Origin: Methylobacterium sp. J-026
GTDB taxonomy: Bacteria > Pseudomonadota > Alphaproteobacteria > Rhizobiales > Beijerinckiaceae
Length of the DNA: 64,000 nucleotides
Reading direction: 5' to 3'
NCBI RefSeq assembly: GCF_022829585.1
Contig: NZ_JAKSYC010000213.1
Coordinates: 27,788-91,787, forward strand
Below, one piece after another: positions 51,219 through 60,973 of the stretch; within the stretch, counting starts at the first letter, position 1; each line of letters begins with the position of its first letter. The translations under genes and the position numbers were made by a program. The notes under the pieces are model-generated. The model was not told the DNA's origin, made no database searches, and saw only the letters and a list, made by a program, of their open reading frames with translations.

Positions 51219-52118
51219 GTGCTGAATCTCCGCGATGCGGACCGTCCGGACTGGGCGGTGGATGGCCGGGACTGGCCGCACCGGGCGGCGAGCCGCTTCG
51301 TCGAGGCGGCGGGCCTGCGCTGGCACGTCCAGGAATTCGGCCGCCCCGAGGCGCCGGCCCTGCTGCTGCTGCACGGAACCGGGGCGGCGACCCATTCCTG
51401 GCGCGGGCTCGCGCCGCTCCTGGCCGAGGATTTCTTCGTGACCGCCCCGGACCTGCCGGGCCACGGGTTCACCGATCCGCTGCCGGATGCCGACCTGTCG
51501 CTGCCCGGCATGGCCCGGGCGGTGGCGGGCCTCGTGGCGGCGCTCGGGCGACCGCCGGTGGTGGCGGCGGGCCACTCGGCCGGTGCGGCGGTGCTGGCGC
51601 GGATGTGCCTCGACGGCGCCATCGCGCCCCGGCTGCTGGCCGCCTTCAACGGTGCCCTGGCGCCGCTGCCCGGGGCGGCCAGCCTGCTGTTCCCCAGCAT
51701 GGCGCGGCTCCTGTTCCTCAACCCGTTCACCCCGAAGATCTTCGCCTGGACGGCGGACCGGTCGGCGGCCAAGCGGCTGATCGAGGGGACCGGCTCGCGC
51801 CTCGACCCGCAGGGCGTCGAGCTGTACCGGCGGCTCTTCGCCCGGGCCGGCCATGTCCGGGGGGCGTTGGGCATGATGGCGAACTGGGACCTCGCGGGCC
51901 TGCACCGGGCGCTGCCGGGGCTCGCGACCCGCACCCTGCTGATCGTCGGCGGCGACGACCGGGCGATCCTGCCGGACACCGCCTTCGCGGTGCGCGACCG
52001 CCTGCCCGACGCCCGCGTGGCGCTGATCCGGGGCCTGGGTCACCTGGCGCACGAGGAGGCACCCGCGCAGGTCGCCGAGGCGCTGCGGGCGGAGGCGAAG
52101 GCCATCGGCCTGCTCTGA
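51219..52118 (+). CDS. bchO: BchO, alpha/beta-hydrolase linked to Mg chelation
   Basis: BchO is an alpha/beta-fold protein encoded with bchI and bchD in most purple bacteria; its reaction is unknown. The 299-residue protein has LLLHGTGAATHSWRGLAPLL, the elbow AAGHSAGAAV, the acid near VGGDDRAI and His in GLGHLAHEEAP. The start is GTG 51219. Unlike the standard bchI-D-O run it stands about 400 bases after bchD with its own leader. Confidence 0.92.
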   Translation: MLNLRDADRPDWAVDGRDWPHRAASRFVEAAGLRWHVQEFGRPEAPALLLLHGTGAATHSWRGLAPLLAEDFFVTAPDLPGHGFTDPLPDADLSLPGMARAVAGLVAALGRPPVVAAGHSAGAAVLARMCLDGAIAPRLLAAFNGALAPLPGAASLLFPSMARLLFLNPFTPKIFAWTADRSAAKRLIEGTGSRLDPQGVELYRRLFARAGHVRGALGMMANWDLAGLHRALPGLATRTLLIVGGDDRAILPDTAFAVRDRLPDARVALIRGLGHLAHEEAPAQVAEALRAEAKAIGLL

Positions 52119-52209
52119 ACGCGGGGACTGGCGCCGGCCTTGCCAGGGTCGTAGAGCCAGCCGCACGGGACAGGACCCGCGGCCAGGCCGGGAAGGAGCA
52201 GCCGGAACG

Positions 52210-52995
52210 ATGGCGAGACCCGTGATCGGCGTCATCGGCAACGCGCGCCTGCTCGACAACCGGTTCCCGGCGCAGATCGTCGGCGAGAACAACATGCGGG
52301 CGCTGGCCACGGTGGCCGGCGTCCTGCCGCTGATGTTCGCCGCCGCCCCGGCGATCACCGATCTCGGCGACCTCCTCGACACGGTGGACGGCGTCCTGCT
52401 GACCGGCGGCCGCGCCAATGTCCACCCGACCCGGTTCGGGGCCGAGCCCTGCGCGGCGCACGAACCCTACGACGAGGCCCGCGACGCCGTGGCGCTGCCG
52501 CTGATCGAGGCCTGCGTGGCCCGCGGCGTGCCGCTGTTCGGCATCTGCCGCGGCTTCCAGGAGATGAACGTGGCCTTCGGCGGCAGCCTGCATCCGGAGA
52601 TCCGCGAGCTCCCCGGCCGGCTCAACCACCGGATGCCGCGCCTGGAGAATGGCGAGATCCACCCGGATCTGGAGTTGATCTTCGCCGACCGCCACGCGGT
52701 CCGCCTGACGCCCGGCGGCACCTTCGCGCGGCTGATCGGGCGGGAGACGATCCGGGTGAATTCCCTACACGGCCAGGGCATCCTGGAGCCGGGGGCGCGG
52801 GTGGTGATCGAGGGCGTCGCCGAGGACGAGACCGTGGAGGCGATCCGGATCCGCGATGCGGCGGGGTTCGCCCTCGGGGTGCAGTGGCATGCCGAGCACG
52901 ATCCGGCGACGAACCCGATCAACCGGGCGCTGTTCGAGGCGTTCGGGGCTGCGGCGGCGGCGCATCGCGGCGCGTGCGCGGCGGGACGGCGCTGA
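52210..52995 (+). CDS. Class I glutamine amidotransferase-like hydrolase (peptidase C26)
   Basis: The 261-residue protein belongs to the gamma-glutamyl-GABA hydrolase (PuuD) group. It has the catalytic Cys in GICRGFQEMN, His in QWHAEHD, and the opening VIGVIGNARLLDN. Such enzymes split gamma-glutamyl amides. No putrescine genes are adjacent. ATG 52210 follows GGAAGGAGCAGCC. Substrate not assigned. Confidence 0.87.
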   Translation: MARPVIGVIGNARLLDNRFPAQIVGENNMRALATVAGVLPLMFAAAPAITDLGDLLDTVDGVLLTGGRANVHPTRFGAEPCAAHEPYDEARDAVALPLIEACVARGVPLFGICRGFQEMNVAFGGSLHPEIRELPGRLNHRMPRLENGEIHPDLELIFADRHAVRLTPGGTFARLIGRETIRVNSLHGQGILEPGARVVIEGVAEDETVEAIRIRDAAGFALGVQWHAEHDPATNPINRALFEAFGAAAAAHRGACAAGRR

Positions 52996-53275
52996 CCCGA
53001 ATCCGTCTCGGGGGATCCCGATCTCGACCCGGCACGCGGCAGCAAAATTCCGCCTCGCAGCCGGATGACCGAGTCTTCCACAACTTGATCTATGTTTATC
53101 GCGCGGCGCAGATCTATCGGTGATCTTGTCTCGCCCGGGAAAATCCTTTCCGCCCCGCGGATGGATTCACCTTATCCACGGACGACCTGTCGCAGGCCGG
53201 AACGACTGCACGGGTGTCGGGTTGCCGGAGTCCCGCACATGGGCTGCCTTCTCCCGCGGCAGCCTTGCGCAGAAC

Positions 53276-54049
53276 ATGAGCACCGACCGCATGCAGTTTC
53301 CCCGCGACGACCGAGAGCACCCCCGTGCCGAGGCCTTCCGCGAGTTCATCCGCAACCCGCCCTTTCCCTGCGTCGGCGCCAAGTCGGCGCTGTCGCGCGG
53401 CCGGATGACGATCGTGGTAGCCCGGGACATCACCTCCGGTTGGGACGATATGCGGATCTACCCGGCGCTGCTCGCCTTCGTGGCGCGCTACCGCCTGCAG
53501 CCGGACCTGTTCCAGAGCTTCGCCGTCGTCTTCGAGGGCCCGGGCGACCTCTCGGAGGAGGGCTTCGAGCGCAACCTCTGGGCGCGCGCGCAATCCCTCA
53601 CCGACAAGGATGCCTGGCTCGGCCAGCCGCACGATTCCCGGGTGGCGGACGATCCGGATAACTCGCATTTCTCCCTGAGCTTCGGCGGCGAAGCGTTTTT
53701 CGTGGTCGGCCTTCACCCCAACGCGAGCCGCCCGGCGCGGTGCTTCTCCTCGCCCGTGCTGGTCTTCAATCTGCACGCGCAATTCGAGCGGCTGCGCGCC
53801 GAGGGCCGCTACGAGAAGCTGCGCGCCTCGATCCTGGAGCGCGACGAGGCCCTGGCCGGCAGCCTCAACCCGATGCTGGCGCGCCACGGCGAAACCTCGG
53901 AGGCCCGCCAGTATAGCGGCCGCGTGGTCGGGGCCGATTGGCGCTGCCCGATGCAGGGCCGCCCCGCGGCGCCCGACGCTGCAGCCACGGACGCGTGGCA
54001 TCCCCCGGCCCTGTCGCTCGACGGCCTCTTCCCGGCGAATGGCGGCTGA
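53276..54049 (+). CDS. YqcI/YcgG (GntA-like) family protein
   Basis: The 257-residue protein shows the family hallmark FPCVGAKSALSRG, then SFAVVFEGPGDLSEEGFERN, and SFGGEAFFVVGLHPNASRPA. YqcI/YcgG proteins are related to haem-dependent oxidases; the characterised member GntA N-hydroxylates a guanidino amino acid. I chose ATG 53276 over the longer frame because conservation begins soon after. It lies 63 bases before the DUF1989 gene on the same strand, likely one operon. The substrate here is unknown. Confidence 0.8.
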   Translation: MSTDRMQFPRDDREHPRAEAFREFIRNPPFPCVGAKSALSRGRMTIVVARDITSGWDDMRIYPALLAFVARYRLQPDLFQSFAVVFEGPGDLSEEGFERNLWARAQSLTDKDAWLGQPHDSRVADDPDNSHFSLSFGGEAFFVVGLHPNASRPARCFSSPVLVFNLHAQFERLRAEGRYEKLRASILERDEALAGSLNPMLARHGETSEARQYSGRVVGADWRCPMQGRPAAPDAAATDAWHPPALSLDGLFPANGG

Positions 54050-54112
54050 TGCATCGGATCGCGGCAGCGCCAGCGGCGTTGCCGGCAGACGGGCGGCGGG
54101 AGCGGAGACATC

Positions 54113-54709
54113 ATGGACCGGGCGGACGTTCAGCAGATCGAGCCGCGCTCCGGCGTCGCCTTCACCCTCGACCGGGGGCAGCGCCTGACGGTGATCGACC
54201 CCCGCGGCGAGCAGGTGGCCGACCTCGTCGCCTACAACCGCCACGACACGGGCGAGGTGATCTCCTCCGGGCGGACCCTCGATTACGCCAGCCGGATCTA
54301 CCTCACCACCGGCGACCCACTCTATTCCAACCGCTCGAACGTGCTCCTGCGCATCGTCGAGGACACGGTCGGGCGCCACGATTTCCTGCTGACTCCGTGT
54401 TCGGCCGACACGTTCCGGATCATCTACGGCGACACCGACCCCCATCGCGGCTGCTTCGGCAATCTGGCGGCGGCGCTCGCCCCCTACGGCATCGCGCCGG
54501 ACGCGATCCCGGTCGCGTTCAACTGCTTCATGAACGTGCCGATCGACGGGGCGACCGGAGCGCTCACCGTCGCGCCGCCCTTGAGTCGGGCCGGAGACAG
54601 GATCGTGTTCGTCGCCGAGACCGACCTGATCATCGGCTTGACCGCCTGCTCGGCCCTGCAATCGAACAACGGCAGCTTCAAGCCGATCCATTACCGGGTC
54701 GAGGTCTGA
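54113..54709 (+). CDS. DUF1989 (urea carboxylase-associated type) protein
   Basis: The 198-residue protein has DPRGEQVADLVAYNRHD, YLTTGDPLYSNRSNVLLRIV, GCFGNLA and the C-terminal CSALQSNNGSFKPIHY, all marks of the DUF1989 family found next to urea or guanidine carboxylase genes. The catalytic role is not established. GGAGACATC precedes ATG 54113. It is likely co-transcribed with the YqcI/YcgG gene. Confidence 0.85.
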   Translation: MDRADVQQIEPRSGVAFTLDRGQRLTVIDPRGEQVADLVAYNRHDTGEVISSGRTLDYASRIYLTTGDPLYSNRSNVLLRIVEDTVGRHDFLLTPCSADTFRIIYGDTDPHRGCFGNLAAALAPYGIAPDAIPVAFNCFMNVPIDGATGALTVAPPLSRAGDRIVFVAETDLIIGLTACSALQSNNGSFKPIHYRVEV

Positions 54710-54987
54710 AACCGGTCGATAGCGGCGTCCCGCGGGGCGGTCGCCGCGCCGGGATAGGGGCTCAATATTCAAACGCTGCCATGCGCGCGGATCTTCGAAA
54801 AGCTTCCGTACGATCTGTGCGATAGGCCAATAGGACGATCTTCAGGCAACAATCGCTGAGGTTGCCCGGCGTTGTTTGCCATTTACTAACCTTATCGGAC
54901 GACCCTACGATGGTGCAGTGCGTCGTCCCCCGGGACCGGCGCGCGACAGGCGTTCCGGCGGCCCTTGCCGTCCCGTTCGGTGCTCGG

Positions 54988-56727
54988 ATGACCTCCACGC
55001 AGACAGACAGCCCCCCCGCCGACCGCGTCGCGCCGCGGCGGAGCCTCGCGACGCTCAAGCTGCGCCACAAGCTGGCGGCGGTGATGGCCCTCATGGTCCT
55101 GGCCATGGGCGCCCTGAGCGCCCTGAGCTTCGTCGACACGCGGACATCGGCCCTGGAGGATCGGGCGCTCATGACGCGCCGGCTCACCGATGTGGCGCAG
55201 AGCCTGCTCGCCCATTACGAGGGGTTGGCCACCTCGGGCCGGATGCCCCTCGACGCCGCGCAGCAGGCGGCCCTGGGGGCGATCAGCGCCCTGCGTTTCG
55301 GCAACGACGACTATTTCTTCGTCCTCGCCTCCGACGGACGGCTGATCGCCAACGCCTTCAACGCCAAGAATGTCGGCAAGCAGGTGCTGGATCAGACCGA
55401 CATCCCCGGCGGCAAGCGCTACTTCGCCGAGATGGTCGAGACCGCCCGGCGCGACGGGTCGGGTTTCGTGGACTACCTGAAGCCGCGGGCGGGCGGGACG
55501 GTGCCGGTCGAGAAGGTCGCGAGCGTGCAGATGTTCAAGCCCTGGGGCTGGATCGTCGCCACCGGTCTTTATCGCGACGACGTGCAGGAGGCCGTCCGCG
55601 GCCGCGCGATCACGATCGCGCTCTGGTCGGCGGGCCTCGCGATTCCGGTCCTGGCGCTGCTCCTGCTCATCGGCAACAGCCTGTCGCGCCCAATCGGCCG
55701 GCTGACCGCGGCGATGCGCGGCCTCGCGGACGGGGATCTCGCGGTCGCGGTCGGGGATCAGCAGCGCGGCGACGAGGTCGGCGCGATGGCCCGGGCCGTG
55801 CAGGTGTTCAAGGACGCGATGATCGCCAAGCGCGCCGCCGACGCGGCGACCGTGGTGGAGAACGCCGCGAAGATGCGCCGGGCGCAGGTGCTGGACGAGG
55901 TCACCGTCCGGTTCGACGCGCAGGTGAGCGCCCTGACGCAGGGGCTGGCCACGGCCGCCGTGGAGATGGAGGCCACCGCCCGGGAGATGACCCGCACCGC
56001 CGCGCGCACCACCGAGCAATCCGTGCGCGTGAGCGCGGCCTCCGAGCAGACCTCGAGCAACGTCCAGACGGTGGCGGCCGCCAGCGAGGAGATGTCCGCC
56101 TCGATCCAGGAGATCGCCGCCCGCGTCGCCCAATCCTCCACGATGGCCGACCGCGCCAGCACGGATGTGGCCCGCACGAACGCGCTGATGCAGGTCCTGT
56201 CCCGGGGGACGGAACAGATCAACGAGGTGATGGGGCTGATCGCCGGGATCGCCGGGCAGACCAACCTTCTGGCCCTCAACGCGACCATCGAGGCCGCCCG
56301 GGCCGGGGAGGCCGGCAAGGGCTTCGCCGTGGTGGCGGGCGAGGTGAAGGCGCTGGCCGCGCAGACCGCCAAGGCCACCGAGACCATCGCCGGCCAGATC
56401 GCGGCGATCCAGGGGGAGGCCCGGCACGCGGTCGAGTCGATGCGGACGATCGGCGGCACGATCGACGCGATGCGCACGGTGGCGCTCGGGGTGGCCGCCG
56501 CCATGGAGGAGCAGGGGGCGGCGACCAGCGAGATCGTCCGGAACGTCTCGCAGGCGGCCCAGGGCACGCAGGCGGTGAGCGCAGATATCGACGACGTGCG
56601 GAAGGCGGCGGGCGAGACGGGGAGGGCCTCGGGCCAGGTCCTGAGCGCCGCGCAGGAGCTGGCGCGCTACTCCGCGCGGCTCGGGCAGGAGGTGTCGACC
56701 TTCCTCGACGCGGTCAAGGCTGCCTGA
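54988..56727 (+). CDS. Methyl-accepting chemotaxis protein with single Cache sensor
   Basis: The 579-residue protein has a first membrane helix at residues 29-48, a periplasmic sCache-type domain ([30 protein letters not shown]), a second helix near 210-230 ([20 protein letters not shown]), a HAMP domain and the signalling hairpin ([32 protein letters not shown]). ATG 54988 is preferred to the longer frame. The ligand is unknown. No che genes are near. Confidence 0.92.
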   Translation: MTSTQTDSPPADRVAPRRSLATLKLRHKLAAVMALMVLAMGALSALSFVDTRTSALEDRALMTRRLTDVAQSLLAHYEGLATSGRMPLDAAQQAALGAISALRFGNDDYFFVLASDGRLIANAFNAKNVGKQVLDQTDIPGGKRYFAEMVETARRDGSGFVDYLKPRAGGTVPVEKVASVQMFKPWGWIVATGLYRDDVQEAVRGRAITIALWSAGLAIPVLALLLLIGNSLSRPIGRLTAAMRGLADGDLAVAVGDQQRGDEVGAMARAVQVFKDAMIAKRAADAATVVENAAKMRRAQVLDEVTVRFDAQVSALTQGLATAAVEMEATAREMTRTAARTTEQSVRVSAASEQTSSNVQTVAAASEEMSASIQEIAARVAQSSTMADRASTDVARTNALMQVLSRGTEQINEVMGLIAGIAGQTNLLALNATIEAARAGEAGKGFAVVAGEVKALAAQTAKATETIAGQIAAIQGEARHAVESMRTIGGTIDAMRTVALGVAAAMEEQGAATSEIVRNVSQAAQGTQAVSADIDDVRKAAGETGRASGQVLSAAQELARYSARLGQEVSTFLDAVKAA

Positions 56728-56866
56728 CGGCGTTTCCGCGAACTGGCGGGTCGGCACCGCAACCCTGGAGTGGTGGACAGCGTCGACCCGAACGGACACG
56801 GTTCGAATCCAGCAACCCGGCCGCGGAGCCGGCCGGTTCGGCACCGCCTCATCCAGGAACCGATCG

Positions 56867-57250
56867 ATGCGCTTCGCCCACGTGGCCCTGTGGACGCAGG
56901 ACCTCGACGCGGCCGCCGCGTTCTGGAGGGCGTATTTCGGTGCCGAGGTCGGCGCGCCGTACCACAGCCGGCGCCGGCCGGGATTCGTGTCGCGGTTCGT
57001 GACGCTCCCCGGGCCGGGCGCGCATATCGAGCTGATGACCGGACCCTGGGTCGAGGACGGGCCGGGTCCGGACCACGTCGGCTGGGCGCACGTGGCCATC
57101 TCGCTGGGCTGCATCGCGGCGGTGGACGCGTTGGCCGAACGGTGTGCGGACGGGGGATGCCTCGTGTCGCCACCCCGCTGGACCGGGGACGGCTTCTACG
57201 AGGCGATCGTCGCCATGCCGGACGGGACGCCGGTGGAGATCACGGTCTGA
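56867..57250 (+). CDS. VOC/glyoxalase-fold protein
   Basis: The 127-residue protein has two beta-alpha-beta-beta-beta modules with the VOC words HVALWTQDLDAAAAFWRAYF and HIELMTGPW, a second half HVAISLG and the closing MPDGTPVEI. Metal ligands His5 and Glu56-like are visible. Many families (lactoylglutathione lyase, resistance, isomerase) share the fold, so no function is given. Confidence 0.83.
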   Translation: MRFAHVALWTQDLDAAAAFWRAYFGAEVGAPYHSRRRPGFVSRFVTLPGPGAHIELMTGPWVEDGPGPDHVGWAHVAISLGCIAAVDALAERCADGGCLVSPPRWTGDGFYEAIVAMPDGTPVEITV

Positions 57251-57368
57251 GGGCAGCGATCCACAGGCGCGTCCCCCCGCTCCTCAGACGCGGACGGCGT
57301 GATGATGGCCCCGCAAGCGGGACGCCTGAGCAGGCGGAGACGCGGCCTCGGCGCCGGCGCGACGCCGC

Positions 57369-58622
57369 TCACGCGATCCCGTCGATCGCCACCCGCAGAT
57401 GCTCCGGCCCGCGCAGGGCGGCGCCCGGCCGGTAGGGCGGCGGGTCCTCGATGAGGCGCGGCGCCTTCAGCCGGGCGGCGAGGGCGGTGAGCGCCGCCTC
57501 GGCCTCGAACCGGGCGAGCGGCGCGCCGACGCAGTAATGCAGGCTGCCGCCGAAGCCGAGATGGCGGGTGCCAGTGCGGTCCGGATCGAACCGGTCGGGA
57601 TCCGGGAACACGGCCGCGTCGCGGTTGCCGGAGGCGAGCAGCAGCACGAGGTCGGCGGCCTTGGGGATCGTGACCCCCGCGATGTCGATGGCCGACAGCG
57701 TTCGGCGGGTCCGGAACTGCACCGGCGGCTCGTAGCGCATCAGCTCCTCGATCACCCGCGGGGCGCGCAGCGGATCCTGCCGCAGGCGCTCCAGCTCGTC
57801 CGGATGCCGCAGCAGGGTGAGCAGGCCGTTGGTGATGAGGTTCACGGTGGTCTCGTGGCCGGCCACCAGCATCAGGATCGAGGTGGCGACCAGATCGTAA
57901 TCGCCCATCTTCGCGCCCTCGGGGGTGGCGTGGTTGGCCAGGCCCGAGAGCATGTCGTCCCGCGGGTGCTTGCGCTTGTCCTTGATCAGGTCGGCCATGT
58001 AGCCGCCGATAGCGTCGAAGGTCCGGCTGTTCTTGGCACGGATCTCGGTATCGGACAGGCTGTCGGGCTCCAGCGCGGTGGCGAGCTGCGTCGCCCATCC
58101 GTGGAACTTCGGCTCGTCCTCCCGGGGCACGCCGAACAATTCGCAGATCACCGTAACCGGCAGCGGGTAGGCGAGGTCGTCGACGGCGTCTATCTCCCGG
58201 GCGCCGCTTTTCGCGTCGAGCAGGTCGGCCACCAGCCGGTCGGAGCGGGCGCGCATCGCCTGGACGCGCTCCCGGGAGAACTGGTGCATCACCGCCGCGC
58301 GCAGGGCATCGTGGTCCGGCGGATCCCGGAAGATGAAGACCCGGTGCCGGTCCATCATCCAGTCCTTGAGCGGCTTGACGATCAGGTCGGTGAGCGGGTT
58401 GCCGGTGCGCGGCCGGTCGGCCGGGGGCTGGGTGTCGGAGCTGACCCGCGGATCCTGGAGCAGGCGCGCGATGGTGTCGTGGGTCGCTGCCACCCAGGTC
58501 CCGTCCCCGGTGCCGTCGTCCTGGCGCGAGACGGGGGTCTCCCGCAGCTTCGCGTAGACGGGGTAGGGGTTCGCCCGATTGGCGAAATCCTTGACCTGAC
58601 CGAGGAGGCTGGCGTCGGGCAT
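57369..58622 (-). CDS. Cytochrome P450
   Basis: The 417-residue soluble bacterial P450 has the I-helix motif LVAGHETTVN, the ExxR motif (EELMRYEP), and the haem loop HLGFGGSLHYCVGAPLARFE with the Cys ligand. VFIFRDPPDHDALR is typical of class I enzymes. It is third in the leftward operon after ferredoxin and ferredoxin reductase genes, 8 bases from the reductase. The substrate is unknown. Confidence 0.94.
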   Translation of the reverse strand: MPDASLLGQVKDFANRANPYPVYAKLRETPVSRQDDGTGDGTWVAATHDTIARLLQDPRVSSDTQPPADRPRTGNPLTDLIVKPLKDWMMDRHRVFIFRDPPDHDALRAAVMHQFSRERVQAMRARSDRLVADLLDAKSGAREIDAVDDLAYPLPVTVICELFGVPREDEPKFHGWATQLATALEPDSLSDTEIRAKNSRTFDAIGGYMADLIKDKRKHPRDDMLSGLANHATPEGAKMGDYDLVATSILMLVAGHETTVNLITNGLLTLLRHPDELERLRQDPLRAPRVIEELMRYEPPVQFRTRRTLSAIDIAGVTIPKAADLVLLLASGNRDAAVFPDPDRFDPDRTGTRHLGFGGSLHYCVGAPLARFEAEAALTALAARLKAPRLIEDPPPYRPGAALRGPEHLRVAIDGIA

Positions 58623-58630
58623 GCGGTCTC

Positions 58631-59902
58631 TCAGGAAAAGCCCGGCTCGAGGATCTTGATCGCCTTCGGTCGGTCGGCCGCGGCCCCGTGGGGCGGGAAC
58701 GGCGCACCGGCCGCCACCATCTCGGCATGGGCCGGCAGCCACCGGGCCGAATCCACCGACAGGGCCGCGATGCAGCGCCCGGCGCGGCCGTAAAGGGCGA
58801 TGAATCGGCCCGCGGCGGGGTCGCCCTGGGTGATCGCCACCGCGTCGGCGCCCTCGGTCAGGCCAGCGGACTTGACCACGAGGTCCCCTTGCGTCGACCA
58901 GAAGGTCGGCAGGGCGCCGTAGGGCTCCCCGGGGGGCGTGCCCGCGAGCAGCCGGCCGGCATGGACGGCCTGGGCGGCCGCGTGGCTCCAATGCTCCAGG
59001 GCGACGCGCCGCCCCTCGTAGAGCGGGTGGGAGAAGCGCGCCACGTCGCCGGCGGCGGCGATGCGCGGGTCGGTCTGCCCGTCCGTGTCGTGGACGTGCC
59101 CGGAGGCGTCGCAATCGACCCCGCCGGGATCGGCCGACAGCCCGGACCCGTCGAGCCACTCGGTGTTGCGGACGGCACCCAGCGCGATGACGGCGACATC
59201 CGCGTCGATGCGACTGCCGTCGACGAGATGGGCGCGCACCAGGCGTCCCTCGGCATCCTCCAGCCACTCGACCTCGGCGCCGCACCGGATCTCGACGCCG
59301 TGACCCGCGTGGATCGCCCCGATGAACGCCCCGACGGTGCTGCCGAGAACGCGGGCGAGCGGCGTCGGGCCGGGCTCGACCAGGGTCACCGGCAGGCCGA
59401 GCTTCCGGCACAGGCTGGCGACCTCGCAGCCGATGAAGCCGCCGCCGATCACCAGCACCCGGCGCGGCCCCGCCGCAAGGGCCCGGCGCAGGGCCGCGGC
59501 ATCGTCGCGGCCGCGGAGGGTGAAGACCCCCGCCAGGCGCCCCTCGTGGGGGTTCGGCCACGGGCGGGCGCGGGTGCCGGTGGCGATCAGCAGGCGGTCG
59601 TAGGGGAGGTCACGCCCGTCGGCGAGCAGCACGGCCCGGCGCCCGCGGTCGAGGCCGATTGCGGGGTTGCCGAGATGCCAGTCGGCGTCCAGGCCGTGGA
59701 TGCCCGGCAGGGTCGTGGCGTCCGCCGGGATCGCGCCGGCGAGGACGTGCTTGGAAAGCGGCGGCCGGTCGTAGGGATAATGCGGCTCGGCGCCGATCAC
59801 CGCCAGCGGACCCGAAAACCCGGCTGCCCGCATCGCCTCGGCGCCGCGCAGGGCCGCGAGGCCGGCGCCGACGATCACCGCCCGCTCGGAGGTGCGTGCC
59901 AT
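58631..59902 (-). CDS. Ferredoxin reductase, FAD/NAD(P)-dependent
   Basis: The 423-residue flavoprotein has the FAD motif VIVGAGLAALRGAEAMRAAG, YDRPPLSKHVL, the NAD motif VLVIGGGFIGCEVASL and AAAGDVARFSHPLYEGRRV. It belongs to the putidaredoxin reductase/rubredoxin reductase type. Its ATG overlaps the ferredoxin stop (ATGA). It would carry electrons from NAD(P)H to the ferredoxin for the P450. Confidence 0.92.
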   Translation of the reverse strand: MARTSERAVIVGAGLAALRGAEAMRAAGFSGPLAVIGAEPHYPYDRPPLSKHVLAGAIPADATTLPGIHGLDADWHLGNPAIGLDRGRRAVLLADGRDLPYDRLLIATGTRARPWPNPHEGRLAGVFTLRGRDDAAALRRALAAGPRRVLVIGGGFIGCEVASLCRKLGLPVTLVEPGPTPLARVLGSTVGAFIGAIHAGHGVEIRCGAEVEWLEDAEGRLVRAHLVDGSRIDADVAVIALGAVRNTEWLDGSGLSADPGGVDCDASGHVHDTDGQTDPRIAAAGDVARFSHPLYEGRRVALEHWSHAAAQAVHAGRLLAGTPPGEPYGALPTFWSTQGDLVVKSAGLTEGADAVAITQGDPAAGRFIALYGRAGRCIAALSVDSARWLPAHAEMVAAGAPFPPHGAAADRPKAIKILEPGFS

Positions 59903-60147
59903 CAGCCGCGCCGCTCCGGATCTTCGACCCGGATGGCCTGGACCGGGCAGGCGACGCGCGCCCGCTCGATATCGTCCCGGTCCTGCGCGGCGGGGGCGGG
60001 ATCGTAATAGAGGGCCTCGTGCCCCTCGATGCGGAAATGCCGCGGCGCCGCGTAGCAGCACTGGGCATAGGCCTGGCAGAGGTTGAGATCGACGCTCACC
60101 CGCAGGCCGGGTGGGGAGCCGGGTGGCGCATCGGCGGAGGCGGACAT
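59902..60147 (-). CDS. Ferredoxin of [3Fe-4S] P450-partner type
   Basis: The 81-residue protein has the ligand pattern CQAYAQC and a distal VACPVQAI, that is CxxYxxC...CP. P450-linked ferredoxins often have His (CxxHxxC); here the middle residue is Tyr. The rest (RVSVDLNLCQAYAQC, HEALYYDP) is typical. It is first in the P450 operon, with an ATG that opens leftward near 60147. Confidence 0.88.
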   Translation of the reverse strand: MSASADAPPGSPPGLRVSVDLNLCQAYAQCCYAAPRHFRIEGHEALYYDPAPAAQDRDDIERARVACPVQAIRVEDPERRG

Positions 60148-60376
60148 GGCGGGGCAACCGCGCGCGGAGCCCGGGGTTCCGCCCCCCGGCGCGACCGCGC
60201 GGCCGCAGGCTTTTCGCGCGCGGGCCTGTCTCCGGAGACCACGGGTTACCGATAGAGACAGAGTCTCGCCAATCCCCGCAGAAATGGATCGGCGTGATTT
60301 CCCCGGATCGCGGTTCGATCTATTGTCGCGCCGCCCCGCGGGCCTGTCCGGCGCGCCGCGATCCCAGGAGGGCACC

Positions 60377-60973
60377 ATGCCGCACGGTGCGCGAACCAGC
60401 CTCGTCGCCCTGTTCCTGCTCGCCGGCCTCGGAGGCGCGTCCGCCGAACCGGCCGCGGGCTCGACCTGGACCGACCCGCCGGCCCATAAGTCGGGCACCG
60501 AGACGCGGCCGGCCGCGGATCGGAAGGCCGCGGCGCCGGTTACCGCAGCCCCAACCGCCGCGACCCCGGCTGCCTCGCAGGAGGCCCGATCGGCTCCGGC
60601 CGCGCGAAGGGCGGTCGCGGCCCGCCGGGCGCCGGAGCGCAAGGTCGCGCACGCCGCCGTTCCCTCGCCCAAGCGGGTCGCCGCCGCGCCACGCCGCGTC
60701 CGGATCGCCGCGCCCCAGACCCGGATGGCCCGCGATCCGCGCTTCGTCGCCGTGGCGCCGCCCCCGCCGCCCGCGGAGGGCTACGCCCGCTACCGGTCCT
60801 ACGGATATGCGCCGGGCTCCGCTTACGGCCCGGGCTACGCGGACGATCGCCTGGAGCGCCTGCGGAGCGCGGAGGCCGCCGGCTACCTCGTGGTGCGCCG
60901 CCGGACCGTGCAGTTCCCGGACGGGCGGTCGCTGCGCGTCTACCACCCCGACGACGAGGGCGAGCCGTTCTGA
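60377..60973 (+). CDS. Secreted Ala/Pro/Arg-rich hypothetical protein
   Basis: An AGGAGGGC site precedes ATG 60377. The 198-residue product has a signal peptide (SLVALFLLAGLGGASA), a long low-complexity Ala/Arg/Pro middle, a Tyr-rich stretch (YARYRSYGYAPGSAYGPGYA) and a compact end (GYLVVRRRTVQFPDGRSLRV). No family is recognised. The last 34 bases overlap the converging ligase gene. Confidence 0.68.
   Translation: MPHGARTSLVALFLLAGLGGASAEPAAGSTWTDPPAHKSGTETRPAADRKAAAPVTAAPTAATPAASQEARSAPAARRAVAARRAPERKVAHAAVPSPKRVAAAPRRVRIAAPQTRMARDPRFVAVAPPPPPAEGYARYRSYGYAPGSAYGPGYADDRLERLRSAEAAGYLVVRRRTVQFPDGRSLRVYHPDDEGEPF

Noticed and set aside
56800..56810. GGTTCGAATCC, resembling a tRNA T-loop
   Set aside because: The flanking bases do not pair into a T-stem, and no acceptor stem or anticodon arm can be built around it.
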